NCBI RefSeq assembly: GCF_963678635.1
Contig: NC_087063.1
Span: forward strand, 6,354,386-6,418,385
DNA: 64,000 nt
Direction of reading: 5' to 3'
Source of the DNA: Symsagittifera roscoffensis
Lineage: Eukaryota > Xenacoelomorpha > Acoela > Convolutidae
Part shown: positions 24,044-33,263 of the stretch, piece after piece
Numbering within the stretch: position 1 is the stretch's first letter
Layout: every line of letters starts with the position of its first letter
Made by a program: the position numbers and the translations under genes
Notes under the pieces: model-generated
Databases searched by the model: none
Told to the model about the DNA's origin: nothing
Seen by the model: only the letters and a program-made list of their open reading frames with translations

Positions 24044-27000
24044 GGTTGGCTATTGACTGTTGACTCAAGGCTTGAGCTTGTTTCCAAGTTTTCTTGTCCG
24101 TTGTGTGGCGAGGGAGAAACAATCCGGGAGGCAAATTGTTTGTTGGTCGTCCTAGTAGAAGGTGATTGGGTGTAAGGGGCTCGTCGTCGGTTGGGTCTGA
24201 TGAGACGTGGGTTAGCGGGCGAGAATTCATCATAGCTTCAACCTCGCACGTGAAGGTTGACAGAGTTTCGTCGTCCAGTGCCCGTGTTCCAATGACTTTG
24301 TAGAAGGCAATCTTAAATGTTTTTATGAGGCGTTCCCATGATCCACCAAAGTGAGGAGCTGCAGGTGGGTTGAATTTCCAGGTTATTCCAAGTAATTGGC
24401 ATTGATTGTTGAAGTCGTTGCTGTGTTGAATCTCAGAAAGGCTTTCCTGTAATTCCTTGTCAGCTGCAACGAAGGCTTTTCCGTTGTCAGAGAAGATGAT
24501 CCTGGGTTTACCGCGTCTAGCGATGAAACGGCGTATGGCTTGTAGAGTTGAGTTTGTGTCAATTTGCTGGCATATTTCTGAATGAACTGCTCGCGTGACG
24601 AGGCAGGTGAAGAAGAGAACGTATCGCTTACTGTACTCGTCGTTGTTCCGCGTGACAAAGGGTCCAAAGAAGTCAATTCCTGTTGAGTAGAAGGGGTAAC
24701 TGTTTTCCGATAAAGGGAGTCGTTGTAGGGGTAGATCTGCCATCAGAGGCTTCACTGGTTCCTGTCGAAGGCTTCGGCAAGGTATGCATTGTCGAATAGT
24801 TTTCTTCAGATGCTTGCGTGATCTTATGATCCAAAAGTCCTGCTGAAGAATGCTTCGGGTGTGTTGCATTCCACAATGGGAATTTATTTCGTGTGTTTGC
24901 TTCATGAAGAGTTGTATTGGGTAGTTTTCTGCGTTCAGAATGACTGGATGTCGGCTGCAAAGTAGAAGCGGGGCTTTCTGTAGTCGTCCTTTGGCACGTA
25001 AGTATCCGTGATCGTCGATGAAGGGGCAAAGAGGTTGTAGAGGGCTGCGGGGTGGAATGTCAGATTTCTTTGTCAGGCATGCTATTGCCTTGGGGAATGA
25101 TTGATTCTGTGAGTGTTTAATGATCCATGCGAATCCTAAGGCGAGGTGTTGAAGTGAGAGGCTCTGGCGTGTCTTCCTTTTGATGTTTTCTGCGAAGAGA
25201 AGAACATATGCAGTAACTCTGAGTGCTCTTGTCCAAGTGCTAAATCGGTTGAAGTCGATTACTGATGTTGGCGGTTGTGGGTCGTTGTCTGTCAGATGAA
25301 GATCGGCTGATGGTTGTGTTGGCGGGTGATTAGGCCAATCTGATGATGGTCTTAACAAGAAGTCTGGTCCTTTGATCCATCGTGAATCGGTAGTCATGTC
25401 ACATGCTTTGTAACCACGTGTTCCGTCGTCTGCAGGGTTGTCTTTGCTGGGCACGTAACTCCAGTCCAGTGGAGATGTTGAGTCCATGATGAAATTCAGG
25501 CGATTGGCAATGAAGATCCGGTGTCGTTGATTCGGCGAGTTTATCCAATGAAGAACTGTTGTACTATCTGTCCATAGTGTCGTACTGTCGATTCTTATGT
25601 CATGTTGTTCTTTGATGAAACGAGACAGTTTAGCTCCGTTAGTGGCGGCTTGAAGCTCGAGATTTGGAATTGTCATTCTGCTGATGGGTGCTACTCGGGC
25701 TTTTCCAATGACGAACTTGAGTTCCGTTGTGTCGTCGTCGTATCTGATTCTGAGGTAAGCAACTGATGCTAAGGCAAGTTCGGAGGCGTCGCTGAATACA
25801 TGGAGTTGGGTTTCCAGTATCTTCGTTTCTGGTTTGAAGTAAGTCCGGGGCAGGCAGATGTCGTTGAATTGGCTTCGCTTGTCTATCCAATCGTTGAGGT
25901 CTGTTAAATGATCCATGTTTAGAGGTTTGTCCCATTGAGGTCCATTACTCCAGGCAAGTTGAAGTGATTGTCGTAGTCGAATTGTCAGTGGCATCGTAAT
26001 TCCAAGCGGGTCAAAGATTGAAGAAGCAAACTTCAATAGTTTGCGCTGCGTTAAGTCCTTCTTGTCAATGGCGTGAAACTTCTTTGCTTCCACAAGAAAG
26101 ACGTCCGTGTCTGGTTTCCATTTCACTCCAAGAACTCTTTCGAGGGGTCGTTCCTTCTTGGTGAGGCTGTCGTTGTTTTCCAAGTGGTTCTCGTTAACTG
26201 TTGTGAGGAATTGTTGAGAGTTTGAGGTCCATTTTGTGAGGTTGAAACCTCCAAGGCTGAACATCTTTTGAAGGTCGTTCATTAACTGTGTCGCTTCCGT
26301 CGGCGTTGAAACGGCTTTGTATAGGTCGTCCATGTATATGTTGCGTTTTGTGATTTGCTCCAAGGCTGGATATTTGTCGGCATTGTCCTTCGCACATTGT
26401 CGAGTGGCGTAGCAGGCAACACATGGTGAGTCGGTAGCTCCGAAGATGTGGCGGGTGTATTGGAAGGTTGTGGGTTGGCCCGTGTTGTCCTTCCACAGAA
26501 ATCGCAAATACGGCTGGTCCTCTGGGCTCACGAAGACCTGCATGAACATTGATTCAATGTCGGCAGAAATAGGGATTTGGTCTTCGCGAAATCGCATAAC
26601 GATTCCAGTAAGGTTTGTGAGGAGGTCTGGTCCAGTTAGTAGGTTGCTGTTGAGTGATACTCCTTTGTAGATGCTCGATGCATTAAGGACTCGGCGTACC
26701 TTGCCAGGTTTATTGATGTTTGTCACTGGATGATGAGGAAGGTACCATTTTCCTGTTGAGTCTTCATGGGAATCATCAACTTTGACTATGAAACCTTTCT
26801 GCAAGTCGGTGTCGATGGTCTCCTGATATTTCTGTGCCATCTCGGTGTTTCTCTTCAGTCGTCGGAGAAGGCTGTCGAGCTGCTTCTTGGCAAGCCATCT
26901 ATTGTTTGGCAGTTGTTGTCCACGTTTCCAAAGCATTCCAATTTCGTAGTGTCCATTGGGCAAGCGAGTTGTTGAAGATTCCAAGATGCGGAGAGCTTCC

Positions 27001-30000
27001 TTGTCGTCTGTTGAGAGGCTGCGTTGGTCAGTTGAAATCCCTTCGGCGTCCAATTTCATCCATTCAGCTACGTGGCGAAAGAGTTTATCGTCTGTCGTGA
27101 AGTTGATTGTGTTGATGTCGTTGGGTGTCGCTGCATTGTCTCGTCCACAGAGAGACCATCCAAGTGGCGTTTTCCATCCAATAGGCACATTTTGTTTTGA
27201 ATGGATTACTTCTGAAGGTGTCACGAGTTCGGCGAAATCGCATCCAATGATGATTCCGATTTCTTTCGAGGGCAGTGTGGCTATCCGAATGTGTTGAAGA
27301 GGCTCGTTTCTTTGGCAGATGGAGTTGACGAGTTCAGGGTTGAATTGGGAAAGGTTCCAATCCATTATGACGTCGATGTCATTTAGTTGAAATGGCTGCT
27401 TTTGCTGGTTGTAGGGTCCAATCGCAATCGTCATCTTTGTAGAAGCTGTGTCTGATGATGTCAGTGCTTGGTTTAGCTGGATGGTGTCGTCTAACTGCAG
27501 ATCTGGTTTGAGTTGGAGGGCGATTGATGATTTAAGCAATGTCAGTTTGCTTCCACAATCAAGCATTGCATAGGCATGAACTGTATGTTTGCCATGAGAG
27601 ATCGTTATTGGCAGGGTCGGAATGTGGCGAGTCGATTTCCTTCTGTTTATGCTGGTGCTGCAGTTGGTGGTGTCGTCATGTTGTCTGGAGTTCCGGTTGG
27701 CTGTCTCCCTTTGTGTCGTCGAGTTGTAGGTGCTGCTGTTGTGCAGAAGTGTGTGGTGTTTCTTACTGCATCCGTCCGTCCGGCAGGTTTGCGTTGATTG
27801 ACAGTCGGCGAACTTGTGGGGGCTGAGGCAGTTGAAACATAGTTGTAGGTCCCTGGCATGCTGTAATCTGTCCTTTGGGTTCATTGCGATGAAGTGATGG
27901 CATTTTCCAAGGTACTGGCAATTGCGTTTCTCCGGGCAAAAATCTCGTCGTTGATCCTTTTGTCCAGATTTATGTTGCTGCTGGCTGCGTTGCTGGTTCC
28001 GGTGGTTCTGATTGGCGCGGTGATCCGATGGTCCATGTTGGTGGGTGTGACCGTTGGACGATGATCCTTGAGTGTTGCTGCTGTTGTAGTTGTTGTTGCT
28101 GCTGCTGTTTCTGGTGTTGTTGTTGTTGCTGTGGCTCGGCAAATCGCTGCATGCTTCGGCGTAGATGTTGAACCAATTGGTGAGGTCGATGAGTGATGGT
28201 TGTCTGATGTTGCATTGCAGATTGTATCTATTCCATTCTAGTCGGCAAGGGGTAGGCAGTTTTGACAAAACTGTTTGGACATTTGTCGTAGAGTGTAGAT
28301 CGTGCTGGAATCCAAGTGTCGTGAATGTATCGACCATTGTCTGTAGGAAGTTGGCGAGGTCCTTGTAGCTTCTGGTATGTCGTAGATTGGGGCCGCTGAT
28401 GGCGTCGAGTCGTCGAAGGAAGGATGTAACTATCTTCGTCGGGTTATCAAAGTCGTTTTCCAGTCGCTGAAGGGCTGCGTCATACATTGCTCCATTGCAT
28501 CCATATCCTCGGATAAGAGATTTTGCATCTCCGGATACAAGTTTCTGCAGATGTGTCATCTTTTCCGAGTTTGTCATGTCGGTGCTGTTGATGGTTGCGT
28601 TGAACAGTCCTATCCAATCTAACCATTGTTCAGGTTCTCCGTCGAATATGAATGGTTTGACAATGGGCACTGATTTCCTGAATGTCTTCGAGATCGTTTG
28701 ATGATGGGTGTGGTCTGTCGGTGCTGTTCCAAGGTTGGCAGGAATCGGAGGAAAATAAGACGGCTGGTTTTGATGTGCTGCATGTTGATGTGCTGCATGT
28801 TGATGGACTGCATGTTGATGAGGGGGAGGTCGGTTGATATTTTGGTGAGTTGATCCTGTTGGTCCCCTGCAGCCTGCATGAGTGAAGGCTTTTGTTGATG
28901 ATGTCGGCATGTTCGTAGGGTTGTATGCTGTCGTGGTTCCCAGAAATCCTTCCTGGTACGATCTTATGGCAGGTTGTGTACATTGGTGAGTCAGGGTCGG
29001 CTGGCTGGAGGTCCAATTTGTTGCTGTTCGTTGATCTCCTTGGTTTGTTGGCAGTAGTGCTGGTTGTGCTGGTATCGGTACTCCGTTGATGTTTGTGATA
29101 CCCTTAGCTGTCGTCTGGTGTCCACTGAACACGTTGGTGGGGGGATGATTGGTTGAATTCTGATTTCCAATTGTCAAGATGGGTCTAAAGGCGCTATTCG
29201 GATTATGTGTCCTCTGTTGCTGACTTGGAGGCTGATTCTGTTGTAGGCTTGAAGGCTGGTTCTGTTGTTGGCTTGAAGGCTGGTATAGTCCATGTGGGGG
29301 GCTAGCTGTCTGGGGAGCAAGAAATGGGTGTGTGATTTGCTGTCCAATCATTTGACTCTGAGCTGCTTTTGAAGTTGCTGTCGGAAGAAATATTGGCGCT
29401 GAAACATTTCTTTGTTGGGTTGCTGGTGCGTTCACCTGCTGATTGAAAACTTGGATTTGAGTTCCAGGGTTGGAGTGTGGTGACGTTTCATGAAGTTGAG
29501 CTTCTGAGTTCGGTCTTTGTCCCACTGTTGCTGTCAATTGCTGATTGTCGATTTGGAGTTGAGTTCCATTGTTCAATTCTATAGTCGTTCCTTGAAGTTG
29601 AGCTTCTGGGTGGTTCGGCTGAAGGTTTGAACTTTGTGACAAGTCGGCGTTCGACTGCTGCAATGAGAGGTTTGACTGAAGATGGAGGTGAGTTCCATGG
29701 GCAGTTTGAGTTCCAAGAGTTTCTGTTTTTTGTTGATGAATGCGATGATCCAAGGTATTGGCGTCGCTGTTAGATCCGGGGCGAAGTAGGAGTCCTGAAT
29801 TGTCCTGGGCGGAATTTGATCTGTGGTTTGAAGTAGCGTTTAAGCTTGCTGGCAATTCTGAAAATTGTGGCAAATCGTCCGGGGTGTCCTGGTCTATGGT
29901 GACGTTTTGTGTAGTGGTACTACGGGTTAAACTTTCCGTTTGGCGTCGAAGGGGAAGATTTTTCAAGGCTTGTCGTATTATTGAAGGCGTCGAGACGTTG

Positions 30001-30323
30001 CTGGCTACTCGTGATGAGTTTAAAGAAGACGTGGCAGTGTTGTTGAGGGTACGCTCGTATCGTTTTGATCGTAGTTGGATCGTTCGGTACAAAACTTTCA
30101 AAGTTTTCAATCGTTCAATGATTGAGTCTTGCTGGTCCGTTCCGGTGCGTATTATCTTGACTGCTTCGTTATTGGCATCGTCAAGCAAGCTCTTCAATTC
30201 CGTTAAGAAATCGTTTATGATCTGTACTTCGTCGGAATCGCTTATGGCTTGGTTAATTGCTTTTGCTAAAATTTCTACGTCTGTTTCTATGACTTTAAAA
30301 ACAGCATCATAGGTTGAATTCAT
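23883..30323 (-). CDS. BEL/Pao Gag-Pol polyprotein (2146 aa)
   Basis: The start is the ATG at 30323, about 285 nt inside the 5' LTR. Residues 1-100 are helical. Residues 100-540 are Gln/Asn/Ser/Thr-rich and disordered. A Gag segment of the DUF1759 kind (FIFDGEPEQWLDWIGLF) lies near 555-640. Cys/His knuckles (LCFNCLSPHKFADC and CRTDGCSKKHH) lie near 825-860. Protease is at MLDCGSK with Asp922. RT has IYMDDLYKA near 1334. A BEL-type protease/RNase H linker and RNase H (LHVFSDASELALASVAYL) follow. Integrase has ICQQID, FSDNG near 1945 and GGSWERLIK near 1993. After WKQAQALSQQ the frame is wrong: the expected last domain continues in another frame at 24043-23813. The polyprotein would form virus-like particles and copy and insert the element. 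The protease reads DCG where D[S/T]G is usual. Confidence 0.9.
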   Translation of the reverse strand: MNSTYDAVFKVIETDVEILAKAINQAISDSDEVQIINDFLTELKSLLDDANNEAVKIIRTGTDQQDSIIERLKTLKVLYRTIQLRSKRYERTLNNTATSSLNSSRVASNVSTPSIIRQALKNLPLRRQTESLTRSTTTQNVTIDQDTPDDLPQFSELPASLNATSNHRSNSAQDNSGLLLRPGSNSDANTLDHRIHQQKTETLGTQTAHGTHLHLQSNLSLQQSNADLSQSSNLQPNHPEAQLQGTTIELNNGTQLQIDNQQLTATVGQRPNSEAQLHETSPHSNPGTQIQVFNQQVNAPATQQRNVSAPIFLPTATSKAAQSQMIGQQITHPFLAPQTASPPHGLYQPSSQQQNQPSSLQQNQPPSQQQRTHNPNSAFRPILTIGNQNSTNHPPTNVFSGHQTTAKGITNINGVPIPAQPALLPTNQGDQRTATNWTSSQPTLTHQCTQPAIRSYQEGFLGTTTAYNPTNMPTSSTKAFTHAGCRGPTGSTHQNINRPPPHQHAVHQHAAHQHAAHQNQPSYFPPIPANLGTAPTDHTHHQTISKTFRKSVPIVKPFIFDGEPEQWLDWIGLFNATINSTDMTNSEKMTHLQKLVSGDAKSLIRGYGCNGAMYDAALQRLENDFDNPTKIVTSFLRRLDAISGPNLRHTRSYKDLANFLQTMVDTFTTLGFQHDLHSTTNVQTVLSKLPTPCRLEWNRYNLQCNIRQPSLIDLTNWFNIYAEACSDLPSHSNNNNTRNSSSNNNYNSSNTQGSSSNGHTHQHGPSDHRANQNHRNQQRSQQQHKSGQKDQRRDFCPEKRNCQYLGKCHHFIAMNPKDRLQHARDLQLCFNCLSPHKFADCQSTQTCRTDGCSKKHHTLLHNSSTYNSTTQRETANRNSRQHDDTTNCSTSINRRKSTRHIPTLPITISHGKHTVHAYAMLDCGSKLTLLKSSIALQLKPDLQLDDTIQLNQALTSSDTASTKMTIAIGPYNQQKQPFQLNDIDVIMDWNLSQFNPELVNSICQRNEPLQHIRIATLPSKEIGIIIGCDFAELVTPSEVIHSKQNVPIGWKTPLGWSLCGRDNAATPNDINTINFTTDDKLFRHVAEWMKLDAEGISTDQRSLSTDDKEALRILESSTTRLPNGHYEIGMLWKRGQQLPNNRWLAKKQLDSLLRRLKRNTEMAQKYQETIDTDLQKGFIVKVDDSHEDSTGKWYLPHHPVTNINKPGKVRRVLNASSIYKGVSLNSNLLTGPDLLTNLTGIVMRFREDQIPISADIESMFMQVFVSPEDQPYLRFLWKDNTGQPTTFQYTRHIFGATDSPCVACYATRQCAKDNADKYPALEQITKRNIYMDDLYKAVSTPTEATQLMNDLQKMFSLGGFNLTKWTSNSQQFLTTVNENHLENNDSLTKKERPLERVLGVKWKPDTDVFLVEAKKFHAIDKKDLTQRKLLKFASSIFDPLGITMPLTIRLRQSLQLAWSNGPQWDKPLNMDHLTDLNDWIDKRSQFNDICLPRTYFKPETKILETQLHVFSDASELALASVAYLRIRYDDDTTELKFVIGKARVAPISRMTIPNLELQAATNGAKLSRFIKEQHDIRIDSTTLWTDSTTVLHWINSPNQRHRIFIANRLNFIMDSTSPLDWSYVPSKDNPADDGTRGYKACDMTTDSRWIKGPDFLLRPSSDWPNHPPTQPSADLHLTDNDPQPPTSVIDFNRFSTWTRALRVTAYVLLFAENIKRKTRQSLSLQHLALGFAWIIKHSQNQSFPKAIACLTKKSDIPPRSPLQPLCPFIDDHGYLRAKGRLQKAPLLLCSRHPVILNAENYPIQLFMKQTHEINSHCGMQHTRSILQQDFWIIRSRKHLKKTIRQCIPCRSLRQEPVKPLMADLPLQRLPLSENSYPFYSTGIDFFGPFVTRNNDEYSKRYVLFFTCLVTRAVHSEICQQIDTNSTLQAIRRFIARRGKPRIIFSDNGKAFVAADKELQESLSEIQHSNDFNNQCQLLGITWKFNPPAAPHFGGSWERLIKTFKIAFYKVIGTRALDDETLSTFTCEVEAMMNSRPLTHVSSDPTDDEPLTPNHLLLGRPTNNLPPGLFLPRHTTDKKTWKQAQALSQQSIANLDNPNEMDKASGKSSARRPCMDTGRPNASRSLAPGTGTSYFPRCRRNRSLLRN

Positions 30324-30596
30324 TTTTAATTGACTTTGTCTCCTAAACTTAATTCACTTTTTGACGTGTCAGACAAAAATGTAAATGGCCAATATGTAAT
30401 TCCTTTGATTACATGGAACCCTCGCAATTGTATTGTAACAAAAAAAAATGATTTTGAGTTTTTTTTTTTTTCTTTGGAACTTACAATCCAAAAAAAAAAA
30501 ATAATAAGATATATGACTGGTTAGTATAAGGATGGGTTCGTTGATTTTTCCAACAAAAAAAAAACCTTGGTTTCGGTTTCTTTGTTTTAAAAACTA

Positions 30597-30606
30597 TTGG
30601 GCGCCA
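30597..30606 (-). promoter_or_regulatory. Primer-binding site of the BEL element
   Basis: One base inside the 5' LTR, the minus strand reads TGGCGCCCAA. Its first bases complement a tRNA 3' end of the GGCGCCA type, as with lysine tRNAs used by many gypsy and BEL elements. The match stops after about ten bases. Confidence 0.6.
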
Positions 30607-30607
30607 A

Positions 30608-30795
30608 TGACAATGGCAATACTTTTGGGTGATTAAGATTCCAATTTCAAATCGTAGTTTAGTTGTTTCTTTTTAAATGATTTCTTTTGATTTTTGAGTT
30701 TTGAGTCTTTCAATATACTAATTTGGCGGCATAATCATGTCAAAAATGTGGCAAAATTAGGTTCGGCAAAGAATCAAGTTCAAATGTCGTAGACA
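30608..30795 (-). repeat. BEL/Pao 5' LTR
   Basis: 188 bp, TG at 30608 to CA at 30795, followed by the target copy TGTGA. It is the promoter end of the minus-strand element. Confidence 0.95.
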
Positions 30796-30800
30796 TGTGA

Positions 30801-31134
30801 TAACATGTTAAATCTTGGAAGATTCTTTCTTGCATAAATCGGAAGACTTATTTGGTATTCGTATCAGCAATCGTTTGAAAAGTTTTAGTTCTTTTTGAAA
30901 CATTTTTGGTCCAAACAAAATCACCTCTATGGAAGATACTTTGAAGAGCCGAAACTGATTTATAGACACTGTGGCACACTAAAAAGTTTGAACAATTTCA
31001 TCCATAAGGACCTTTAATTAATTAATTTTGTGATATGTTTTGTCTTTCATCCAGCGGTTGATTGTATCATCATGAAAACACGTTTTTAAAACAGATGGAA
31101 GAGTTTTTTTCTTGATATTATCGAGGGAATGCTG
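30801..31134. other. Unique spacer between two LTR elements
   Basis: 334 bp of AT-rich sequence without a recognisable feature separate the BEL target site from the target site of the large element. Confidence 0.5.
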
Positions 31135-31138
31135 AATC

Positions 31139-31548
31139 TGGAACCTGATCTAAACTACATTTTATGATTGGATAAATTAGATATTTTACCAATGTAAAGT
31201 ATTTAATATTAACCAATCATGATCCATCTAACTAACAATCCACTTATTTGTAAGTGCTGAAATTACTTGTAATTTCAGCACCAGAGAGATTTGAATTTAA
31301 CTTAGAAATTAGTTGAACTCTCCCGAGTACTTCAGCAGCCGCAATAAACCAGTATACCCTAGATCTATTGAGCCTAGCAGAGACTAGTTAAACAACCTGA
31401 GACTAGATAGTATAAGAGTAAGATTAGGATCGGTATTAGACTAAGAAGTTGCACGAATCTATCCGGCCGAAAATAAGATAGCGTGACGAGCAGACGGTGT
31501 ACCCTATCCGAAATTACTCTATGAGTTATACCCATCGGTCCTAACTCA
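31139..31548 (+). repeat. 5' LTR of copy 1
   Basis: 410 bp from TGGAACCTGATC to CCTAACTCA. It contains an inverted pair around GTGCTGAAATTACTTG and TAATTTCAGCAC (about 31254-31282), a likely RNA hairpin. No difference from the 3' LTR was found by eye. Confidence 0.97.
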
Positions 31549-31550
31549 TC

Positions 31551-31560
31551 TGGTGCGACC
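31551..31560 (+). promoter_or_regulatory. Primer-binding site of copy 1
   Basis: TGGTGCGACC lies two bases after the LTR, as expected for priming by a tRNA ending in GGTCGCACCA. The following bases include GTCTCGAAC, the complement of a T-loop (GTTCGAGAC), one base closer than in a normal tRNA. The same block occurs in copy 2. Confidence 0.7.
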
Positions 31561-31635
31561 ATAAGTCTCGAACAAGACCTTAATAGCTTAGAATTAACCA
31601 ATAATAGATTAGAATCTAGACAAAACATTTACAAA

Positions 31636-31869
31636 ATGTTATACGACGATAATTTAATCGAAATGTCTCTACGACTCAATAGATCAGAGCCAATATTCCG
31701 AACGATAACAGAACTACCCGGAATTGGAAGAAGACCTCGAACCAGAGACGACATACGACAAAGCAGAAACTTACCATATAGTTATATGATAGTTCGGCAA
31801 AAGCCAGAACAAACTTTTGTATTTAGAATACTACTAGCAATGAATTTAGATTTTCATTTGCAAACATAA
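31636..31869 (+). CDS. Leader ORF 1, 77 aa, unknown function
   Basis: This is the first ATG-started frame of note after the primer site, in the context ACAAAATGT. The product is basic, with no membrane segment or known motif. Copy 2 carries the same frame at 58564-58331 with only three, all conservative, changes (D5N, R37K, V62I), which suggests selection on the protein. Its place ahead of gag recalls small regulatory or upstream ORFs of complex retroviruses, but nothing in the sequence assigns a role. It could instead matter mainly for translation control of the following ORFs. Confidence 0.65.
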   Translation: MLYDDNLIEMSLRLNRSEPIFRTITELPGIGRRPRTRDDIRQSRNLPYSYMIVRQKPEQTFVFRILLAMNLDFHLQT

Positions 31870-32795
31870 AATTTTGAAGTCAATCTTCAAAATCATTTCA
31901 GGCGCTAAACAAAATTATTAATATACAATAACGATTGATAAAAAGATCTCAGATCGTTTCCCTAAATTCTGCAGTAATATACAAAACATGTTTGAAAAAT
32001 ATTTATTGAAAAATCAAAATAAAAATTAGTAGCATGACAATAAATGGTTAGCAATTATAAATCATCCTGTTGTTCCAGCTTCATCACCTAAACATAACAG
32101 CATTCATAAGCTCACTAATATCATAAAAATACTAAATCTTTTCTTTAAACAAATTTAAAACATTTTAAACTTAAATTCACTTAATTTTAAAATCAGATCA
32201 TCAAGGCTTATCCTTGGATCTTAAATCATTTTCTATTTAATTAAATTTAAAACTTGATCATCAAGGCCTATCCTTGGATCAAAAAGAACAACTTTGTTCT
32301 CCCCCACCCACTTAACTAGTGTCTAACGACCTCAAACGTCGATTCACTATCCAACCCTTTCTAAAAACCCAGGACTAATAGAAATTTTTGAACAAAACTA
32401 ATCATTCAAATTAGGATAAACAGTGAAGAACTTCGGTTATTCATCCTTCACTTGATCCCCCCTCTTACCAGACCCAGGATAAATCTTAAACTTAGTAAGT
32501 TTAAAATAGTACCTAACGAACTACTCGCGTTCTAATTATACCTGAACCTTGTGGATCGAATTACTATTCTCCAACCCTGAACACAATCACTACCCTTAAG
32601 TAAGATTAAGTAAGTTAACACCTTAGCTTATACTAGCCACGAGAAAGTATAAAATCATTCTTCGGAATCGATATACTTTTCTCCCCAACCCTGAACAAAT
32701 AGACCCAGGTTAGGCTAACCAAAAAATCGTAAGGACTAACAGTCTAAGTAATAGAAATCATTTAACAACCTTTTGCATCCGTCATCCTAAACCTT
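31870..32795 (+). other. Long leader with duplicated hairpin
   Basis: About 0.9 kb separates the first two ORFs. Two 25-nt blocks, GATCATCAAGG with CTTAT or CCTAT then CCTTGGATC, lie at 32196-32220 and 32256-32280. Each folds as AAGG with CCTT around a 5-nt loop. Both blocks recur in copy 2 (57977-58001 and 57917-57941). Phrases such as CCAACCCTGAACA and ACCCAGG recur between 32350 and 32720. Packaging, dimerisation or translation signals would be expected here; none is proved. Confidence 0.55.
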
Positions 32796-33263
32796 ATGTC
32801 ATTTAAAAACCTAGGAAATAAACAAACAATCGTTTTACACAATTGTGAAATAGATAACAAAAAATACGACCTTGTAATCACACCTCATACACAAACAGTT
32901 GGATACATTAGAACAAAACGACAAACATTGAAGAGAAAAATAATAACTAAACAAAGACAAATAACACGAAAAAGATTTTCAAAAAATCGAAACGCATTTT
33001 CAGAATCAGAAACCAACAGTTTAGACGAACTTTATAAACTAAAAGAATTAATAGATAAAAATTGCCCAATTCACGATCAATTATATTTCTCTGACTCAGA
33101 AACAACTTCAAATTCATCAAAAAGAGGAAAAAGAAGAATAAAAAAGCAGTATAAACACAAACCAGTACATTTATACAATTGGAATCAACCAATTAGACAC
33201 ATTGATAATTACATATTAACAATCATCGAACGAAAAAATGAGCTCAACGCACACCCCAGGTGA
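32796..33263 (+). CDS. Leader ORF 2, basic 155-aa protein
   Basis: The ATG is at 32796. The protein is rich in Lys and Arg (for example KRQTLKRKIITKQRQITRKR at about 46-65 and KRGKRRIKKQYKHK near 108), with an acidic/serine stretch between them. Such composition suits an RNA-binding or nuclear protein, but there is no recognised domain. The stop overlaps the gag ATG by 26 nt, in another frame. Copy 2 has it intact (57399-56932) with five substitutions. A splice donor (CAG/GTGAAG, cut after 33259) lies in its last codons, so a spliced RNA would change its C-terminus. Confidence 0.65.
   Translation: MSFKNLGNKQTIVLHNCEIDNKKYDLVITPHTQTVGYIRTKRQTLKRKIITKQRQITRKRFSKNRNAFSESETNSLDELYKLKELIDKNCPIHDQLYFSDSETTSNSSKRGKRRIKKQYKHKPVHLYNWNQPIRHIDNYILTIIERKNELNAHPR

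Larger units (their letters stand above)
23503..30795 (-). mobile_element. BEL/Pao LTR retrotransposon, nearly complete
   Basis: The element has LTRs at both ends, a 5-bp target duplication TGTGA (23498-23502 and 30796-30800), a primer-binding site, and one 2146-codon Gag-Pol frame on the minus strand. Total length is about 7.3 kb. The LTRs differ only by one T in a homopolymer, so insertion was recent. The only coding damage I see is at the extreme C-terminus of Pol. Domain order (Gag, zinc knuckles, protease, RT, RNase H, integrase, C-terminal BEL-type domain) is the BEL/Pao order. Confidence 0.95.

Noticed and set aside
29758-30312. A 184-codon plus-strand frame
   Set aside because: It lies antisense to the intact BEL Gag and has no independent support.
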